Assembly (NCBI GenBank): GCA_041946965.1
Contig: JBHGBM010000010.1
Span: 25,441 to 89,440 of the forward strand
Direction: 5' to 3'
Length of the DNA: 64,000 nucleotides
Source of the DNA: JBHGBM01 sp041946965
Lineage (GTDB): Bacteria; Acidobacteriota; Terriglobia; Bryobacterales; Bryobacteraceae
The notes beneath the pieces were generated by a model. It did no database searches. It was not told the DNA's origin and was given only the letters and a program-made list of their open reading frames with translations. Positions within the stretch are counted from its first letter, which is position 1. Each line of letters opens with the position of its first letter. A program made the translations under genes and the position numbers. Below are positions 17,536 to 27,640 of the stretch, one piece after another.

Positions 17536-18660
17536 CTACGCGGCTTTCGCTTTCGCCCTCCCCTGGCTGGTGAGCCTGCGGATAAGCTGCACCTCGGCCT
17601 CGCGGTATGGCGTGCCGTCGCGGCGGAAGACCTCGTGGAACCACACGGAGGGCTCGCGGCCGCCGGTGTAGGGCTGCTTCCAGGAATCCCACGGCAGGTG
17701 CGTCTGCGTCTTGCCCTCCACCAGGCCCCAGTTATACGCCGCCACGCCGTATTTCAGAGCCACCGGCAACGAGCCCTCGAAGGTGCTCCGGTTGCCGCGC
17801 GCCATGTACTCGGTGCACAGGATCGGCCGCTTGTAGCGCTGTAACGACTTGATGCGCCGCTCGAAGTTGGCGGGATCCGTGTAGTCGTGGAAGGAGATCA
17901 CGTCGGAGTTCTCGATCTGGATGCGCGCGGTGCGCGACAGCTTGTCGTCGGACGACCAATCGCCCTGCCACACGCCGCTGGTCAGCGGCTGCGTGGGATG
18001 CGCCGCGCGCGCCCAGGCGAAGACCCTCGGCAGCAGCGTTTCCACGCGCGCCACCTTGTCCTTGGGCTCCAGCTTGCCGTAGCTCGATCCGTTCAGATTG
18101 TCCGGCTCGTTCCAGACATCCCAGGCCACCACTCGCGCGTCGTTCGCGAACGCTCCCACCACGCCTCTGACATAAGACTCCAGCCGCGGCCATTGCGAGG
18201 GATCCGCGAGCGCCTTGGCTCCGGGTCCCTGCACCCAGCCCGAGTTGTGTACGCCGGGCTTGGGCGCGCGTTGCCGTCCGGCTCGCGGGAACGGGTCCCA
18301 CACGGAGTCGAACAGGACGAACATCGGACGTATGCCGTGCTTCGCCGCGATGTTCAGGAACGTGTCGATGCGCTGGCGGTATCCCGCCGCGTCCTGCTGC
18401 CACACGAGGTCGTGCAGGAAGACCCGCATGGTGTTCATGCCAATGTTCCGGGCCCAACCGAGTTCCAGGTCGATGCGGGCGGGGTCGAACGTTTCGGCCT
18501 GCCACATTTCGAGCTGGTTGATGGCCGTGGCGGGGGTGTAATTGCCGCCCACCAGCCACGCCTGCTGCGCGTACCAGCCGTTGGCAAACGCTTCACTCCA
18601 GCGGGTCTGCGCCGCGGCGGACGCCGCCAGCAAGGAAAAGCAAAGGTATATCTTTTTCAT
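17536..18660 (-). CDS. secreted GH5-like (clan GH-A) glycoside hydrolase
   Basis: The 374-residue protein has a signal peptide (YLCFSLLAASAAAQ) and a TIM-barrel GH-A layout. The acid/base is Glu185 in AWDVWNEPDN and the nucleophile candidate is Glu284 in PILCTEYMARG. DVISFHDYTD and YNWGLVEGKTQ also fit cellulase/mannanase-type enzymes. Exact specificity cannot be assigned. MKKIYLC was preferred as the start over the ATG four codons upstream because lysines directly precede the hydrophobic core. The TonB receptor gene follows on the same strand after about 55 bases. Confidence 0.82.
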   Translation of the reverse strand: MKKIYLCFSLLAASAAAQTRWSEAFANGWYAQQAWLVGGNYTPATAINQLEMWQAETFDPARIDLELGWARNIGMNTMRVFLHDLVWQQDAAGYRQRIDTFLNIAAKHGIRPMFVLFDSVWDPFPRAGRQRAPKPGVHNSGWVQGPGAKALADPSQWPRLESYVRGVVGAFANDARVVAWDVWNEPDNLNGSSYGKLEPKDKVARVETLLPRVFAWARAAHPTQPLTSGVWQGDWSSDDKLSRTARIQIENSDVISFHDYTDPANFERRIKSLQRYKRPILCTEYMARGNRSTFEGSLPVALKYGVAAYNWGLVEGKTQTHLPWDSWKQPYTGGREPSVWFHEVFRRDGTPYREAEVQLIRRLTSQGRAKAKAA

Positions 18661-18719
18661 CGTGTCTGCCATGTAAAGGCCAGTTTAAGCGCTGGCTGAC
18701 TGACCCGGCGGAGCCCCGC

Positions 18720-21700
18720 TCAATCGACGGCCACCGCCGCCTTCGGGCTGTCCACGCCTCCTATGCGTACAGTGACCGGCAAGGCGTCGCCCTGCATGTG
18801 GGATCCCGGCACGCGCACGTCGATCCTGTAGATCCCCACCACGCCCGGGACCAGGCCGCTCCACTCCACAATCATCTCCGATTGCTTGTACGCAGGGTCG
18901 CCGAAGAAGACCTTCACCGGCTGAGTCACCGCCGGCGGGTCGGAAGGCGCGGCGGCGCCGGCGGTCACCTTGCCTCCGGTGGTGACGCCCAGCCCGGTGG
19001 CGTAGATGTAGAGCGCCTCGTCGCGCCTGGCCGGAGCCGATTTGGTGACGAAGCGCCCGTCGGCGTGGTAGATTGCGGCTTGCCCCGTCTGCGCATCGAC
19101 GAACACGGCGGGCGCGTATTTTGAGACCGTGACCGTCTGGGCGGCAGCGGCCATGTGCTTGTCGATCGAGCGAACCACCACCGTGTGCTTTGCGGCGGTC
19201 AAGTCGGGTGGAAGCTGCACGTTGATCTGCGAAGGAGAGGCCAGCAGCATGGGCGCCGCGGTGTTGTCGATGGTCACGCAGGCGCCTCCCAGCACGGACG
19301 GCAGCGGCGCGCTCGCGGAAGCCTGCGACGCCAGGTTCTGGCCGAAGATCGAAACGATCGAGCCGGGCGCCATGCTCGACTGGTAATTAGCCGTGTTGAC
19401 AATGCCGTTCGAGTTCACCTGCGGACGCCCCTGCTGGCTGCGCTGCGGGAGCGGCACGATGGAGAGCCCGCTGGTGGTAAGCAGGTAAGCCGTGGAACCG
19501 CTCGCGTCCAGAGCCATCGTCCGCGCCGGGACGTTTACGCGCTGCGTTCCGACCTGGGTCGAAAGCGGGCCCTCGAGTGCCGTGGCGCTGCCGCGCGTCA
19601 TGCCGCTGGCGGCATCCACCAGTTCCACCGTAGGCGTCTGGGTCACCGACGAGCTGGTGTTCGCGCGGACCGGCTGCACGAAGCGCGCGAACGTGGTGGC
19701 ATTCAGCGCCGCCACCGCGGAGACGGGACGCGACGCCCCGGCAGCCCCGCCTGGCACGGGGACCAGCGATTGGTTCAACACGCTGCCGTTGACCACGAAG
19801 TACTGGCCGCGCGGCCCGGCGGCGAGCGGCCCGTAATAACCCTGTATGGGCGTGCTGGCCACCTGCTGGCTAAGTACGTATTCGTCCGCCATGGCGTCGT
19901 AAAGGTATCCCACGCCGTTGCCGCCCAGCAGAACGATGTATTCGCCGCCCGGAGCCGCTATCATGGTCCGCGGAGACTGGATCGTGGAACTGCCGATCAC
20001 CGTGCTCGTGCGGCGCGGCGTGGCCACGTTATCCACCACCCGCCAGAGCGTTCCGTCCGACATCACAATCTGCAAGCCCGCCAGACCCGCGGCGATCACA
20101 CTGGGCGTGTTCAGCGCCACGCTGGCGTTGTACGGCAGCGGCGGGAACCGGACTTTGCCGGTGACTTCCTGTTTTTCCAGGTCGATCACACTGATGCTCT
20201 CGCCACCGGTGTTAGCCACGTAGAGAAAGTTGCCGTCCGGAGAAAGCGCCAGCGAGCGCGGCAACTGCCCCACCTTCACCGGCGCAAGGAACTGGTTCGT
20301 GTTCGTATCGAACACCTCCACGCGGTTCATGCCCGAGTTGGCGATGTAGAGTTTCTGCCGCAACGTGTCGCTGACGATATCCACCAGGCCTTCGGCGGTG
20401 GAGACGCTCACGGGCACCGGCGTCACCGACCCCTCGGCTTCCGCGTTGCGGCTGTTTTGATAGACGCGTACGCGGAAAGGGATGTTGATGGCTTCGGGCG
20501 AGGACACCAGAAAGTCCACGGGAGCGGGCGTGCCCAGCGAAGTCGAAGTCCGGGTGTTGTAAGTGAATTGCAGGATGGTGTCGCTGCCGCTGGGACGCGC
20601 CGTCACCTGCGGCGCGTTCTGGACGATGGCCCTCTGTTGGGTGGTGCTGGCCGTGCCGCCGGTTGGGGCGGCGGGAGGAATCAATACCGGGTTTCCGCCT
20701 CCCGGCAGCACGATGGGGATGCCTTGCCCCGGACCGCCGGCTCCCGCGCCGCGGCCCGGGTCGCCGCCCAAGGGAGCGGTAAATGTGACGCCGGTCTGGT
20801 TCACTTGCGCCATGACGCTCATGCGGCCTCTGCCGGCGTTCCTGACCGTCACCTGCGCCGTGCGCAGGTCCGCAGCAGCCCCACATTGATCTCCCGCCAG
20901 CAGCACGGCGGGGCTCTCGACCTGCGCGATCGGGCTGTCGTAAATTGCGAAAACCGGCAAGCTCAGCAGCCCCGATTGCGAAAGCGCGTAGATCGCCGCG
21001 CCGTTGGACGAGATCACCATCTTGCCGGTGAGGTTCTCGGGCAGTTGCAGGCCCATCCGGATGAGCATGTTCTCCGGATCGCTCAGCATGAGCTGGCTCG
21101 AGTTGGCCGTGCCGGCGGTCTGCACCGGAGCGATGTTGAATGCGGAGTAGAGTACCGAGCCATCCGGAGCGAACACGCTTCCGCCCTGGTTGGCCTGCGT
21201 GTTGAAATTGACGTTGTTGGCAAAAGGATAAAGCGAATTGGCCGCATTCTGCTGCGCGAGGATGGCCAGCGTCTCCGTCTCGAACATGCTCAGGCCGGCC
21301 ATGAAACGCGAGCCGTCGGGCGCCACCGAGAGCACGCTCGAGATGTTGCTCACCGTGCGGCTTCGCAGTACGGTGGCCGAAGCCGTCTCGTAGACGAAGA
21401 CGCTGCGCGACGAAGTATTCGGGTTGTTCAGGCCGATGATCAGCCGCCCGTCGGGCGTGGCCAGCAGGTGGCTTCGCGAAGCGTTGTAGACCTGGCCCGG
21501 AGAGGGTGTGGCGGGACTGGCGGGCGCGAGCAGCGTGCTCGGGATCTGAAGAAGAGCGCCGGTGGCCGGGTCGAAGCGCAGCAGGCGGTTGTTGTCCGAA
21601 CCGCTGCCCGCCGTTCCCACGGTGGTGATGAGCACGCCTTCGTCGGCGCCCACCGCCACGCCCTCGGGCGCCGCGGGGAGACTCACGCGAGTCAGCACGG

Positions 21701-22013
21701 AGGCGGCGTCGAGATCGATGATCTCCAGCGCGGCCGCTCCGTATACCGTGACGTACAGGTACTTGCCGCCCCGCGAGAGCGCGCACGCCAGCGGCTGCGG
21801 GCCGGTGGGTATGGGGTCCAGCAGCTTGCGCTGCGCGGTCGAATAAATTTCGATGCGGTTCTGCGTGGTGTTCACCAGATACAAGCGAGAGCGGTTTTCG
21901 TCGAGAACCAGGTCCGCAAGTCCGCCCGCAACCGGCACCGCAGTGCCGAAGGTGGCGGCCCCCGCCACACCGGCGGCCATGCACGCAAGCAGAAGTGGAA
22001 TGCCGAGCCGCAT
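18720..22013 (-). CDS. giant secreted YVTN beta-propeller with full TIGR03437 C-terminal domain
   Basis: The 1097-residue protein has a signal peptide and at least two stretches of YVTN-type repeats (SRLYLVNTTQNRIEIY; NFLYVANTGGESISVIDL) that should fold as beta-propeller blades. A Gly/Pro-rich linker lies near residues 410-450. From about residue 865 it carries the Solibacter-type TIGR03437 domain: IVNTANYQSSMAPGSIVSIF, LPSVLGGACVTIDN, ASPSQINVQLP, then YATGLGV and IDVRVPG. The domain's function is unknown. The gene starts three bases after the stop of a 940-residue paralogue, so they are a tandem duplicate pair in one transcript. The final residues suggest a soluble, exported protein. Confidence 0.85.
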   Translation of the reverse strand: MRLGIPLLLACMAAGVAGAATFGTAVPVAGGLADLVLDENRSRLYLVNTTQNRIEIYSTAQRKLLDPIPTGPQPLACALSRGGKYLYVTVYGAAALEIIDLDAASVLTRVSLPAAPEGVAVGADEGVLITTVGTAGSGSDNNRLLRFDPATGALLQIPSTLLAPASPATPSPGQVYNASRSHLLATPDGRLIIGLNNPNTSSRSVFVYETASATVLRSRTVSNISSVLSVAPDGSRFMAGLSMFETETLAILAQQNAANSLYPFANNVNFNTQANQGGSVFAPDGSVLYSAFNIAPVQTAGTANSSQLMLSDPENMLIRMGLQLPENLTGKMVISSNGAAIYALSQSGLLSLPVFAIYDSPIAQVESPAVLLAGDQCGAAADLRTAQVTVRNAGRGRMSVMAQVNQTGVTFTAPLGGDPGRGAGAGGPGQGIPIVLPGGGNPVLIPPAAPTGGTASTTQQRAIVQNAPQVTARPSGSDTILQFTYNTRTSTSLGTPAPVDFLVSSPEAINIPFRVRVYQNSRNAEAEGSVTPVPVSVSTAEGLVDIVSDTLRQKLYIANSGMNRVEVFDTNTNQFLAPVKVGQLPRSLALSPDGNFLYVANTGGESISVIDLEKQEVTGKVRFPPLPYNASVALNTPSVIAAGLAGLQIVMSDGTLWRVVDNVATPRRTSTVIGSSTIQSPRTMIAAPGGEYIVLLGGNGVGYLYDAMADEYVLSQQVASTPIQGYYGPLAAGPRGQYFVVNGSVLNQSLVPVPGGAAGASRPVSAVAALNATTFARFVQPVRANTSSSVTQTPTVELVDAASGMTRGSATALEGPLSTQVGTQRVNVPARTMALDASGSTAYLLTTSGLSIVPLPQRSQQGRPQVNSNGIVNTANYQSSMAPGSIVSIFGQNLASQASASAPLPSVLGGACVTIDNTAAPMLLASPSQINVQLPPDLTAAKHTVVVRSIDKHMAAAAQTVTVSKYAPAVFVDAQTGQAAIYHADGRFVTKSAPARRDEALYIYATGLGVTTGGKVTAGAAAPSDPPAVTQPVKVFFGDPAYKQSEMIVEWSGLVPGVVGIYRIDVRVPGSHMQGDALPVTVRIGGVDSPKAAVAVD

Positions 22014-22016
22014 GGG

Positions 22017-24839
22017 TCACCTCTTCACGGAGGTGACGATCGCGTCGCTACGCTGCCCGGTAGCGAGCGAACGCACCTGTAGCACGTAGGACCCCGGCGC
22101 GAGCGTCTCCGGCACCTGCGCGAGGATGCGCCCCGGAGCCGTTTCCAGCAGCGGCGCCGCCGTGCCGCTGAAGGTCACGCACGAGCCGCCCAGTACGGTG
22201 GGCGGGGTCAGGTCCGAGGCTTTCGCGGTCGAGGCCAGGTTCTGTCCGGAGATCGCGATGAAGGACCCGGGGCGGATATTGGCCGTTCCGTCGATGGCAT
22301 TGGTCACCCCGGCGGCGGTAAGTCCGGGACGGCTCGCGCCCGATGCCGTCAGCGGAATCACTGTCAGCCCTGACACCGTGATCGCATAGGCGACGCCCTG
22401 CGAATCCACCGCCAACTGGCGCGGCGGCACGTTGAGGCGGCTGTTTCCGAACAGGCTTTGGACGGGGTTCTCCGCCACCGCGCCGGCCACCGTCACGGAG
22501 TTGGTGCGCAGGTCGATAAGTTCCAGAGTGGGGCGCGCGTCGCTGGTGGGCGTGCTGGTGAGCGATTGTTTCACGGGCGTGGTCAGGCGCGCGAACGTGC
22601 TCTCGTCGATGGCTGCCACCGCCGCCACATTGCGCCGCGACGCCAGCGGCCCCGATTGTGTCGATGTGGGAGACTCGCTGCCTCCCACCGCGGCCAGCGC
22701 GGAGTTTAGAACGAAGCCGTTCATCAGGAAGTACGCGCCGCCCGGACCGGCCGCAAGCGGGCCGTAGTAGCCCTGTATGGTGTTCTGTGTATACGGCCGG
22801 TTGGAGACGGTGTACACGTCGGCGAGGCCGTTGTAGAGGTATGCAGTTCCGTTCCCGGCCGCCGTGATGATCGCCGTGCCACCTGGCGCCGCGGCCAGCC
22901 GAACGGGACTGGTGAGCTGCACCGGTGTCACCGAATCCGCCGCACGGGTGGTCAGCCTTCCATCGACCATTCGCCACTGCGAGCCCGTAGACATCACCAC
23001 CTGCAAGCCGTAAAGCCCCATGGCGATGGCCTGCGGCGACATGGGAGCGGATGTGCCGGCGCGCGGGATAGGCGAAAACTCCACGACGCCGGTCACCTTC
23101 CGGAGATCCAGGTCCACGCTGCTGATGGATTCGCCGCCCGTGTTCGCAACGTAAAGCGTCTTGCCGTCGCCCGCCAGCGCCATCTGGTGCGGCAACTGGC
23201 CCACTTCGATGGGCGCTACAAATTTCTGCGCGGAGCGGTCGAACACCTCGATGCGGTTGTACCCGGCGTTGGTAATGTAAACACGGTCCCTGGCTTCATC
23301 TACCAGCAGATCGTACAGGCCTTCGGTGATGGTGGTTCCGGTCGACACGGGGTAGATGACCCCGCGCTGGTCGGTCTGCCGCACGTTCATGAAGACCTTG
23401 ATGGTGGGCGGCACGTTGATGGCGTCCGGAGACACCAGGTTCACCAGCAGCGGCGTGCCCGTATTCGAGGTGGAGCCGGAGTACAGATTTGTGCCGTATT
23501 GTCTGGTGACGTTGCTGCGCCCCGGCTCCAACGTGAATCGTATGGACGATGGCGCTACTCCGCTGGTGGCCTGTGAAACCAGAGCCGCGGTGGTGTCCGG
23601 AACACTGAATGTCAACTTGCCCTTTCCGGCGTTCAGGATGGGCAGCGTGGCCGTGGCGAGGCCGGGGTTGCAGTCGTCCACCGCCAGAAACACGGTGGTG
23701 CGTTCGGGTTGGAGGATGGGGTAGTCGTACAGGTTTCCGAGCGGCAGATAAAGCAGGCCCGATTCGGAAAGTCCCCATGCCCGCGTTCCGTCCGACGAGA
23801 TCACCATTTTCGCCACGATGCTCTCGGGAATCTTGATCCCCATGGTGACCCCCAGATGCCGCGAGTTGGAGATCAGCAGCGTGGAGGCCTGGGCCCGGGT
23901 GGCGGGCTGCGAAAACGGCGCCACGTTGAAGGCGCTGTACAGAGTATCGCCGGCCGGCGCGAACGCGCTGCCGCCCAGGTTCTGCAATTGGCTGAAACTC
24001 GCCGTGCCGCTTGAAACCAGTGGGAACGGCACGTTGGCGGCGTTCTGCTGCGCCATCGCCGCGAGCGTCGCCGTATCGTAGAGCGTCGAGCCGGCCATGA
24101 ACCGCGAGCCATCCGGAGCGATCGAGAGAATCGTGGATTGGCCCGTCACCGTGCGGCTGCGCAGCACCGAGGCCGACGCGGTCTCGTATACGAACAGGAC
24201 CGTCGAGGCGTTGTTGTTGATCGTGCTGAGCCCGATGATGAACTGTCCGTCCAGCGTGCGGATCAGCTTGCCGCGAAAGGTCGTGATGGGCCGCGCCAGA
24301 ACCGTGGTGGGCAGCGGCGAAGGAGTGGCGGGGGGCGGCGGGAAACTCACCGCCGAAAGTTGCTGCCCCTGTTGTAGAACGCGGTCGAAGACCAGCAGCG
24401 AGTTGATGCCGTTGGTGTCTCCGGTGCCCTGCGTGGTGATCAGCACGCGCCCATCAGCCCCTACCTCCACGCCCTCGGGTTTCGCCGGCAGGGATACCGT
24501 CTGCTGCACGGCGCCGCTCCGCAGGTCCACCACGGTGAGTGTGGAACTGGCATTGTTGCTGATGTACAGGTACGCGTTATCCATGGACATGGCCGCCGCC
24601 ACCGGACCGCTTCCCGCGGGAATGGCGCCCACCACGGATCTGGCCGAGTAACTGTAAATATCTACCCGGCTGGCATTCTGGTTTACGAGATACAGCCGCT
24701 CCCTCGATTCATCCAGCACGATGTCCGAGGGAGTTCCTCCGAGCCGGACGACCTCGCCGAATGTCGCGCCGGAGGTCTGTGCAAAGAGAGCAGTCGCGCC
24801 CCACCATGCCAACAGCGGCAGGAGAGTGTAAGACCTCAT
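22017..24839 (-). CDS. secreted YVTN beta-propeller paralogue with truncated TIGR03437 domain
   Basis: The 940-residue protein has a signal peptide (LLPLLAWWGATALFAQ) and the same order of motifs as the downstream paralogue: ERLYLVNQNASRVDIYS, VFVYETASASVLRSRTV, LYVANTGGESISSVDL and IQGYYGPLAAGP. The C-terminus keeps only the first half of the TIGR03437 domain (NIRPGSFIAISGQNLAS, PPTVLGGSCVTFSG) and stops soon after, lacking the YATGLGV half. It is the first gene of the tandem pair and diverges from the ECF sigma gene across about 120 bases. Function is unknown; surface recognition or matrix roles are guesses. Confidence 0.85.
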   Translation of the reverse strand: MRSYTLLPLLAWWGATALFAQTSGATFGEVVRLGGTPSDIVLDESRERLYLVNQNASRVDIYSYSARSVVGAIPAGSGPVAAAMSMDNAYLYISNNASSTLTVVDLRSGAVQQTVSLPAKPEGVEVGADGRVLITTQGTGDTNGINSLLVFDRVLQQGQQLSAVSFPPPPATPSPLPTTVLARPITTFRGKLIRTLDGQFIIGLSTINNNASTVLFVYETASASVLRSRTVTGQSTILSIAPDGSRFMAGSTLYDTATLAAMAQQNAANVPFPLVSSGTASFSQLQNLGGSAFAPAGDTLYSAFNVAPFSQPATRAQASTLLISNSRHLGVTMGIKIPESIVAKMVISSDGTRAWGLSESGLLYLPLGNLYDYPILQPERTTVFLAVDDCNPGLATATLPILNAGKGKLTFSVPDTTAALVSQATSGVAPSSIRFTLEPGRSNVTRQYGTNLYSGSTSNTGTPLLVNLVSPDAINVPPTIKVFMNVRQTDQRGVIYPVSTGTTITEGLYDLLVDEARDRVYITNAGYNRIEVFDRSAQKFVAPIEVGQLPHQMALAGDGKTLYVANTGGESISSVDLDLRKVTGVVEFSPIPRAGTSAPMSPQAIAMGLYGLQVVMSTGSQWRMVDGRLTTRAADSVTPVQLTSPVRLAAAPGGTAIITAAGNGTAYLYNGLADVYTVSNRPYTQNTIQGYYGPLAAGPGGAYFLMNGFVLNSALAAVGGSESPTSTQSGPLASRRNVAAVAAIDESTFARLTTPVKQSLTSTPTSDARPTLELIDLRTNSVTVAGAVAENPVQSLFGNSRLNVPPRQLAVDSQGVAYAITVSGLTVIPLTASGASRPGLTAAGVTNAIDGTANIRPGSFIAISGQNLASTAKASDLTPPTVLGGSCVTFSGTAAPLLETAPGRILAQVPETLAPGSYVLQVRSLATGQRSDAIVTSVKR

Positions 24840-24959
24840 CTGAACTGCTTAAACCCGCGCCGCCGCCCGCCTCCACCGCTCTTAACAAAACTTTACAGGC
24901 CGGGCGTGTGCGAACCGAAACGTGATCCGCGGACGCGGAATCCTTCCTGTTCACGGACC

Positions 24960-25562
24960 ATGAATCTCAACATAGTTGCCGGGTACGAGTCCGATACCGA
25001 TGTCCGGCTGATGCTGGCGGCGAGCTGCGGAGATATAGCCGCTCTGAACACGATCATCGACAAGCACTACGCCGCGGTCGTGCGGTATTGCTTCCGCCGC
25101 GTGCGCGACCCCGCCGAGGCGGAAGATCTTGCGCAGGAGGTGTTCCTGCGAGTGTATCGCAGCCGCTCCACGTATCAGCCTTCGGCCCGGGTGACTACCT
25201 GGATCTACCGTATAGCGTCCAACCTCGTGCTGAACCGTCTCCGGGACACCGGGCGGGAACGCGCCTTTGTTCGTCTGGATGCGTGCCCGCCGGGCCGTCG
25301 CGAACTGCCCCTGCCCGACCGCACGCCGCGCGCCGACGTGTGGATGATCCGGCGGGCGAGATCGCGCGATGTCCGCAGTGCCGTTCGCGCGCTGCCCGCC
25401 CGGCAGCGCGCCGTCGTGCAACTGCACCACTTCGAAGGCGTTCCGGGACCGCTGATCGCGCAAAGACTGGGATGCTCCCACCAGGCGGTGCGCTCCACGC
25501 TGTTTCGCGCCTACAACTCGCTGCGCGCGTCGTTGAGCGACTACGCCGGGATCCCCGCGTAG
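24960..25562 (+). CDS. ECF-family RNA polymerase sigma factor
   Basis: The 200-residue protein has region 2 (YCFRRVRDPAEAEDLAQEVF, then TWIYRIASNLVLNRLR) and region 4 (LPARQRAVVQLHHFEG, then GCSHQAVRSTLFRAYNSL), the minimal ECF layout. Residues between the regions are basic and poorly conserved. The ATG at 24960 lacks a good ribosome binding site; the frame is open 18 codons further upstream. No anti-sigma factor gene is adjacent. It is divergent from the YVTN pair and convergent with the VWFA gene, so its targets are not evident. Confidence 0.88.
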   Translation: MNLNIVAGYESDTDVRLMLAASCGDIAALNTIIDKHYAAVVRYCFRRVRDPAEAEDLAQEVFLRVYRSRSTYQPSARVTTWIYRIASNLVLNRLRDTGRERAFVRLDACPPGRRELPLPDRTPRADVWMIRRARSRDVRSAVRALPARQRAVVQLHHFEGVPGPLIAQRLGCSHQAVRSTLFRAYNSLRASLSDYAGIPA

Positions 25563-25574
25563 AATCCGGTCCCG

Positions 25575-27638
25575 CTATGGCAGCACCACCACCGGCGCCC
25601 GCCATACCGCGAACTTCCGCGCGGAAGGATCGATCACGCTCACCTGGCACGTATACCTTCCCGTCTCCAGCTTCGCCAGGGGGAAACTGAACCGCACCGG
25701 CACGGCTTTCGATTTCGGATTCAGGCCGTCTGTAATTCGCAGCGGCGCGGTCTCGAACGCCTTGACCTTGCCCCGATAGAAACTCACCGCGGCCAGAATC
25801 GGCTCAGTCGCCTGCACCGTGGGCTGGTAGGCTTCCAGGAACACGTACATGTCCTGCTCCCGGCGGAACACGCGCGTGACGCTCGGGATCAGCTTCTCGT
25901 TATTCTCCACCAGCGGGCTTGCCGCGAGCAGCCGCTTGTTGCGCTCGGCGGTGGCGACGGCCGCATCCAGCTTCTCCCGCTGATAACCCAGCACCACGGA
26001 GCTGACCGGCAGATGCTTCTGATCGGCGGTCAGGTCCGGAACCACGAACCTGGTTTCGAACGTCCCCATCTTGCCGGTCTCGTTTTCGCGCGCCAGGAAC
26101 TTCAGGGTATAGGCGCCGGGCTTGAGCGTGAAGCCGGTGTCGTATTGCAGATTGTGCTTCGACAACCGGCCCGCGTTCTCGCCTTTCAGCTTGACCTCGA
26201 TTTCGTCGCGGACGGTGCCCTGGATCGCGCCCTTCGCGTCGCGCACCTCGCCGATGAAATCCAGCTTCGTGCGCTCCGCTCCGCCGCTCCGCGCCAGTTC
26301 GATGTCGCTGCCGGGTATCTTCACCGAAACGGGCACGAAGTAGCGGTCATGCCCCTGGCGGAAGTAATTCACTTCCAGCGCCAGCGAGAGGTCGGTGACG
26401 GGATCGCCCAGCATCAGGGCTTCCTGGAGTTGGCTCTCCCGGTCCGCAGAGTTGAACTTGCGGAATTCCTTGGCGGCGAAGTAACCGGTGCGGTAATCCA
26501 GTCTTGCCCTGAGCTGCGGGTTCACCTCGACTTTCACGCGGCGGTAGCGGCCGTCGAGCGCCGTGTTGGTGCTGTAATAGCCGAGAATGTAATAGCTGGA
26601 GACGTCCTGCTGGGCCTGCGCGATGCCGAGTGCGAGGTCGTTCTGGTCCAGCAGCGCCTTACCGCCGGTGTCGGAAGCCAGTGTATAAAGCGTCTCCTGC
26701 TGGTCCTGGAAACTGCTCTGGGCCGCGCGCTGCGAACCGCCTGAGTACATGCCCTGGCCGCCTGGCGATCCCTTGGTCGCGTCGCCCATCGGGGCGGCGG
26801 CCGCCAGACCGCGCGCGTCTACGGGATAAAAGGCCACGTTGCCGCGGATGGCGGCGTTCACGGTGGAGCGCAACTGCGCCTGGTTATCCACGCCGGTGCG
26901 GGTCATGCCGCTGGCGAAATACACCAGCGCCTTCTTCTCGGGAAGGCTGGCAAGCATCCGTGCGGCCGATTCCAACGCGGCCAGCTTGCGATCGGTGTTG
27001 AAGATGTTGAATTCGCTGTCGTCCTGCGAGTATGCCGCGCCCGTGTCCTCTTCGTCGGCCGCGCCCGTGGTCCCGTTCTCCATCCCGGTCTCGCCGATCG
27101 CCAGGCCGCGGATCGTCTTAGTGAGCGCGTCGCGGTCGCTGGTAAAATCCTGGAGCACCGTGAGAGCCGTCGAGTAGACCATCACGGCGACCAGGTCGGT
27201 ACCTGTAAGCTGCGTGCTCAGGAACTTCAGCGCAGCCTGCTGTGCGCGATACTGGTCCGCCACCGGCATGCCCGCCTGGTCGAAGAATAGCACCAGCAGG
27301 CGGCGGTCCTTGTACTTCACCTCGCCGGCTTTCGATGGAGCGATGCGCGTGACGGCGGGCGCGGCGGCGGCCGCCGTGTCCGCCCGCTTCGTCAGGGGCG
27401 GCGGGGGCAGCGCCGCGCCTTCCAACCGCTGGAACTCGAATACCTTGATATGTTGCGGCTTGCCGTCTTCGGTGACGGTGAAATCGGAGGCCTTCAACCC
27501 TTCGATGGCTTTGCCGTTGCGGTCCTTCACCGAGACGTTCACAACCACCAACTGCGTGGTGGCCTCGAACTTGTAAGCCGGCTGCTGCGCCGGCGCCGCC
27601 AGTTGAGCGGCCAGTATCGCGGAAATGAAAACGCGCAT
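25575..27638 (-). CDS. secreted VWFA-related acidobacterial protein (TIGR03436-like)
   Basis: The 687-residue protein begins with a signal peptide (MRVFISAILAAQLAAPAQQ). An N-terminal segment VVVNVSVKDRNGKAIEGL and FTVTEDGKPQHI is the standard lead-in of the acidobacterial VWFA-related domain. The von Willebrand A fold follows (DRRLLVLFFDQAGM), with a degenerate MIDAS because the usual DxSxS reads DQAGM; SSYYILGYYS closes the domain. The C-terminal 300 residues are beta-rich. Its ATG sits two bases after the stop of the upstream TonB receptor gene, so the pair is translationally coupled and the protein may work at the cell surface with that receptor. Confidence 0.85.
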   Translation of the reverse strand: MRVFISAILAAQLAAPAQQPAYKFEATTQLVVVNVSVKDRNGKAIEGLKASDFTVTEDGKPQHIKVFEFQRLEGAALPPPPLTKRADTAAAAAPAVTRIAPSKAGEVKYKDRRLLVLFFDQAGMPVADQYRAQQAALKFLSTQLTGTDLVAVMVYSTALTVLQDFTSDRDALTKTIRGLAIGETGMENGTTGAADEEDTGAAYSQDDSEFNIFNTDRKLAALESAARMLASLPEKKALVYFASGMTRTGVDNQAQLRSTVNAAIRGNVAFYPVDARGLAAAAPMGDATKGSPGGQGMYSGGSQRAAQSSFQDQQETLYTLASDTGGKALLDQNDLALGIAQAQQDVSSYYILGYYSTNTALDGRYRRVKVEVNPQLRARLDYRTGYFAAKEFRKFNSADRESQLQEALMLGDPVTDLSLALEVNYFRQGHDRYFVPVSVKIPGSDIELARSGGAERTKLDFIGEVRDAKGAIQGTVRDEIEVKLKGENAGRLSKHNLQYDTGFTLKPGAYTLKFLARENETGKMGTFETRFVVPDLTADQKHLPVSSVVLGYQREKLDAAVATAERNKRLLAASPLVENNEKLIPSVTRVFRREQDMYVFLEAYQPTVQATEPILAAVSFYRGKVKAFETAPLRITDGLNPKSKAVPVRFSFPLAKLETGRYTCQVSVIDPSARKFAVWRAPVVVLP

Positions 27639-27640
27639 GA

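Noticed and set aside
19155..22082. A 975-codon open frame on the plus strand opposite the YVTN/TIGR03437 gene
   Set aside because: The composition is dominated by R, H, G and Q, there is no start signal, and the opposite strand encodes clear propeller repeats and a known C-terminal domain.
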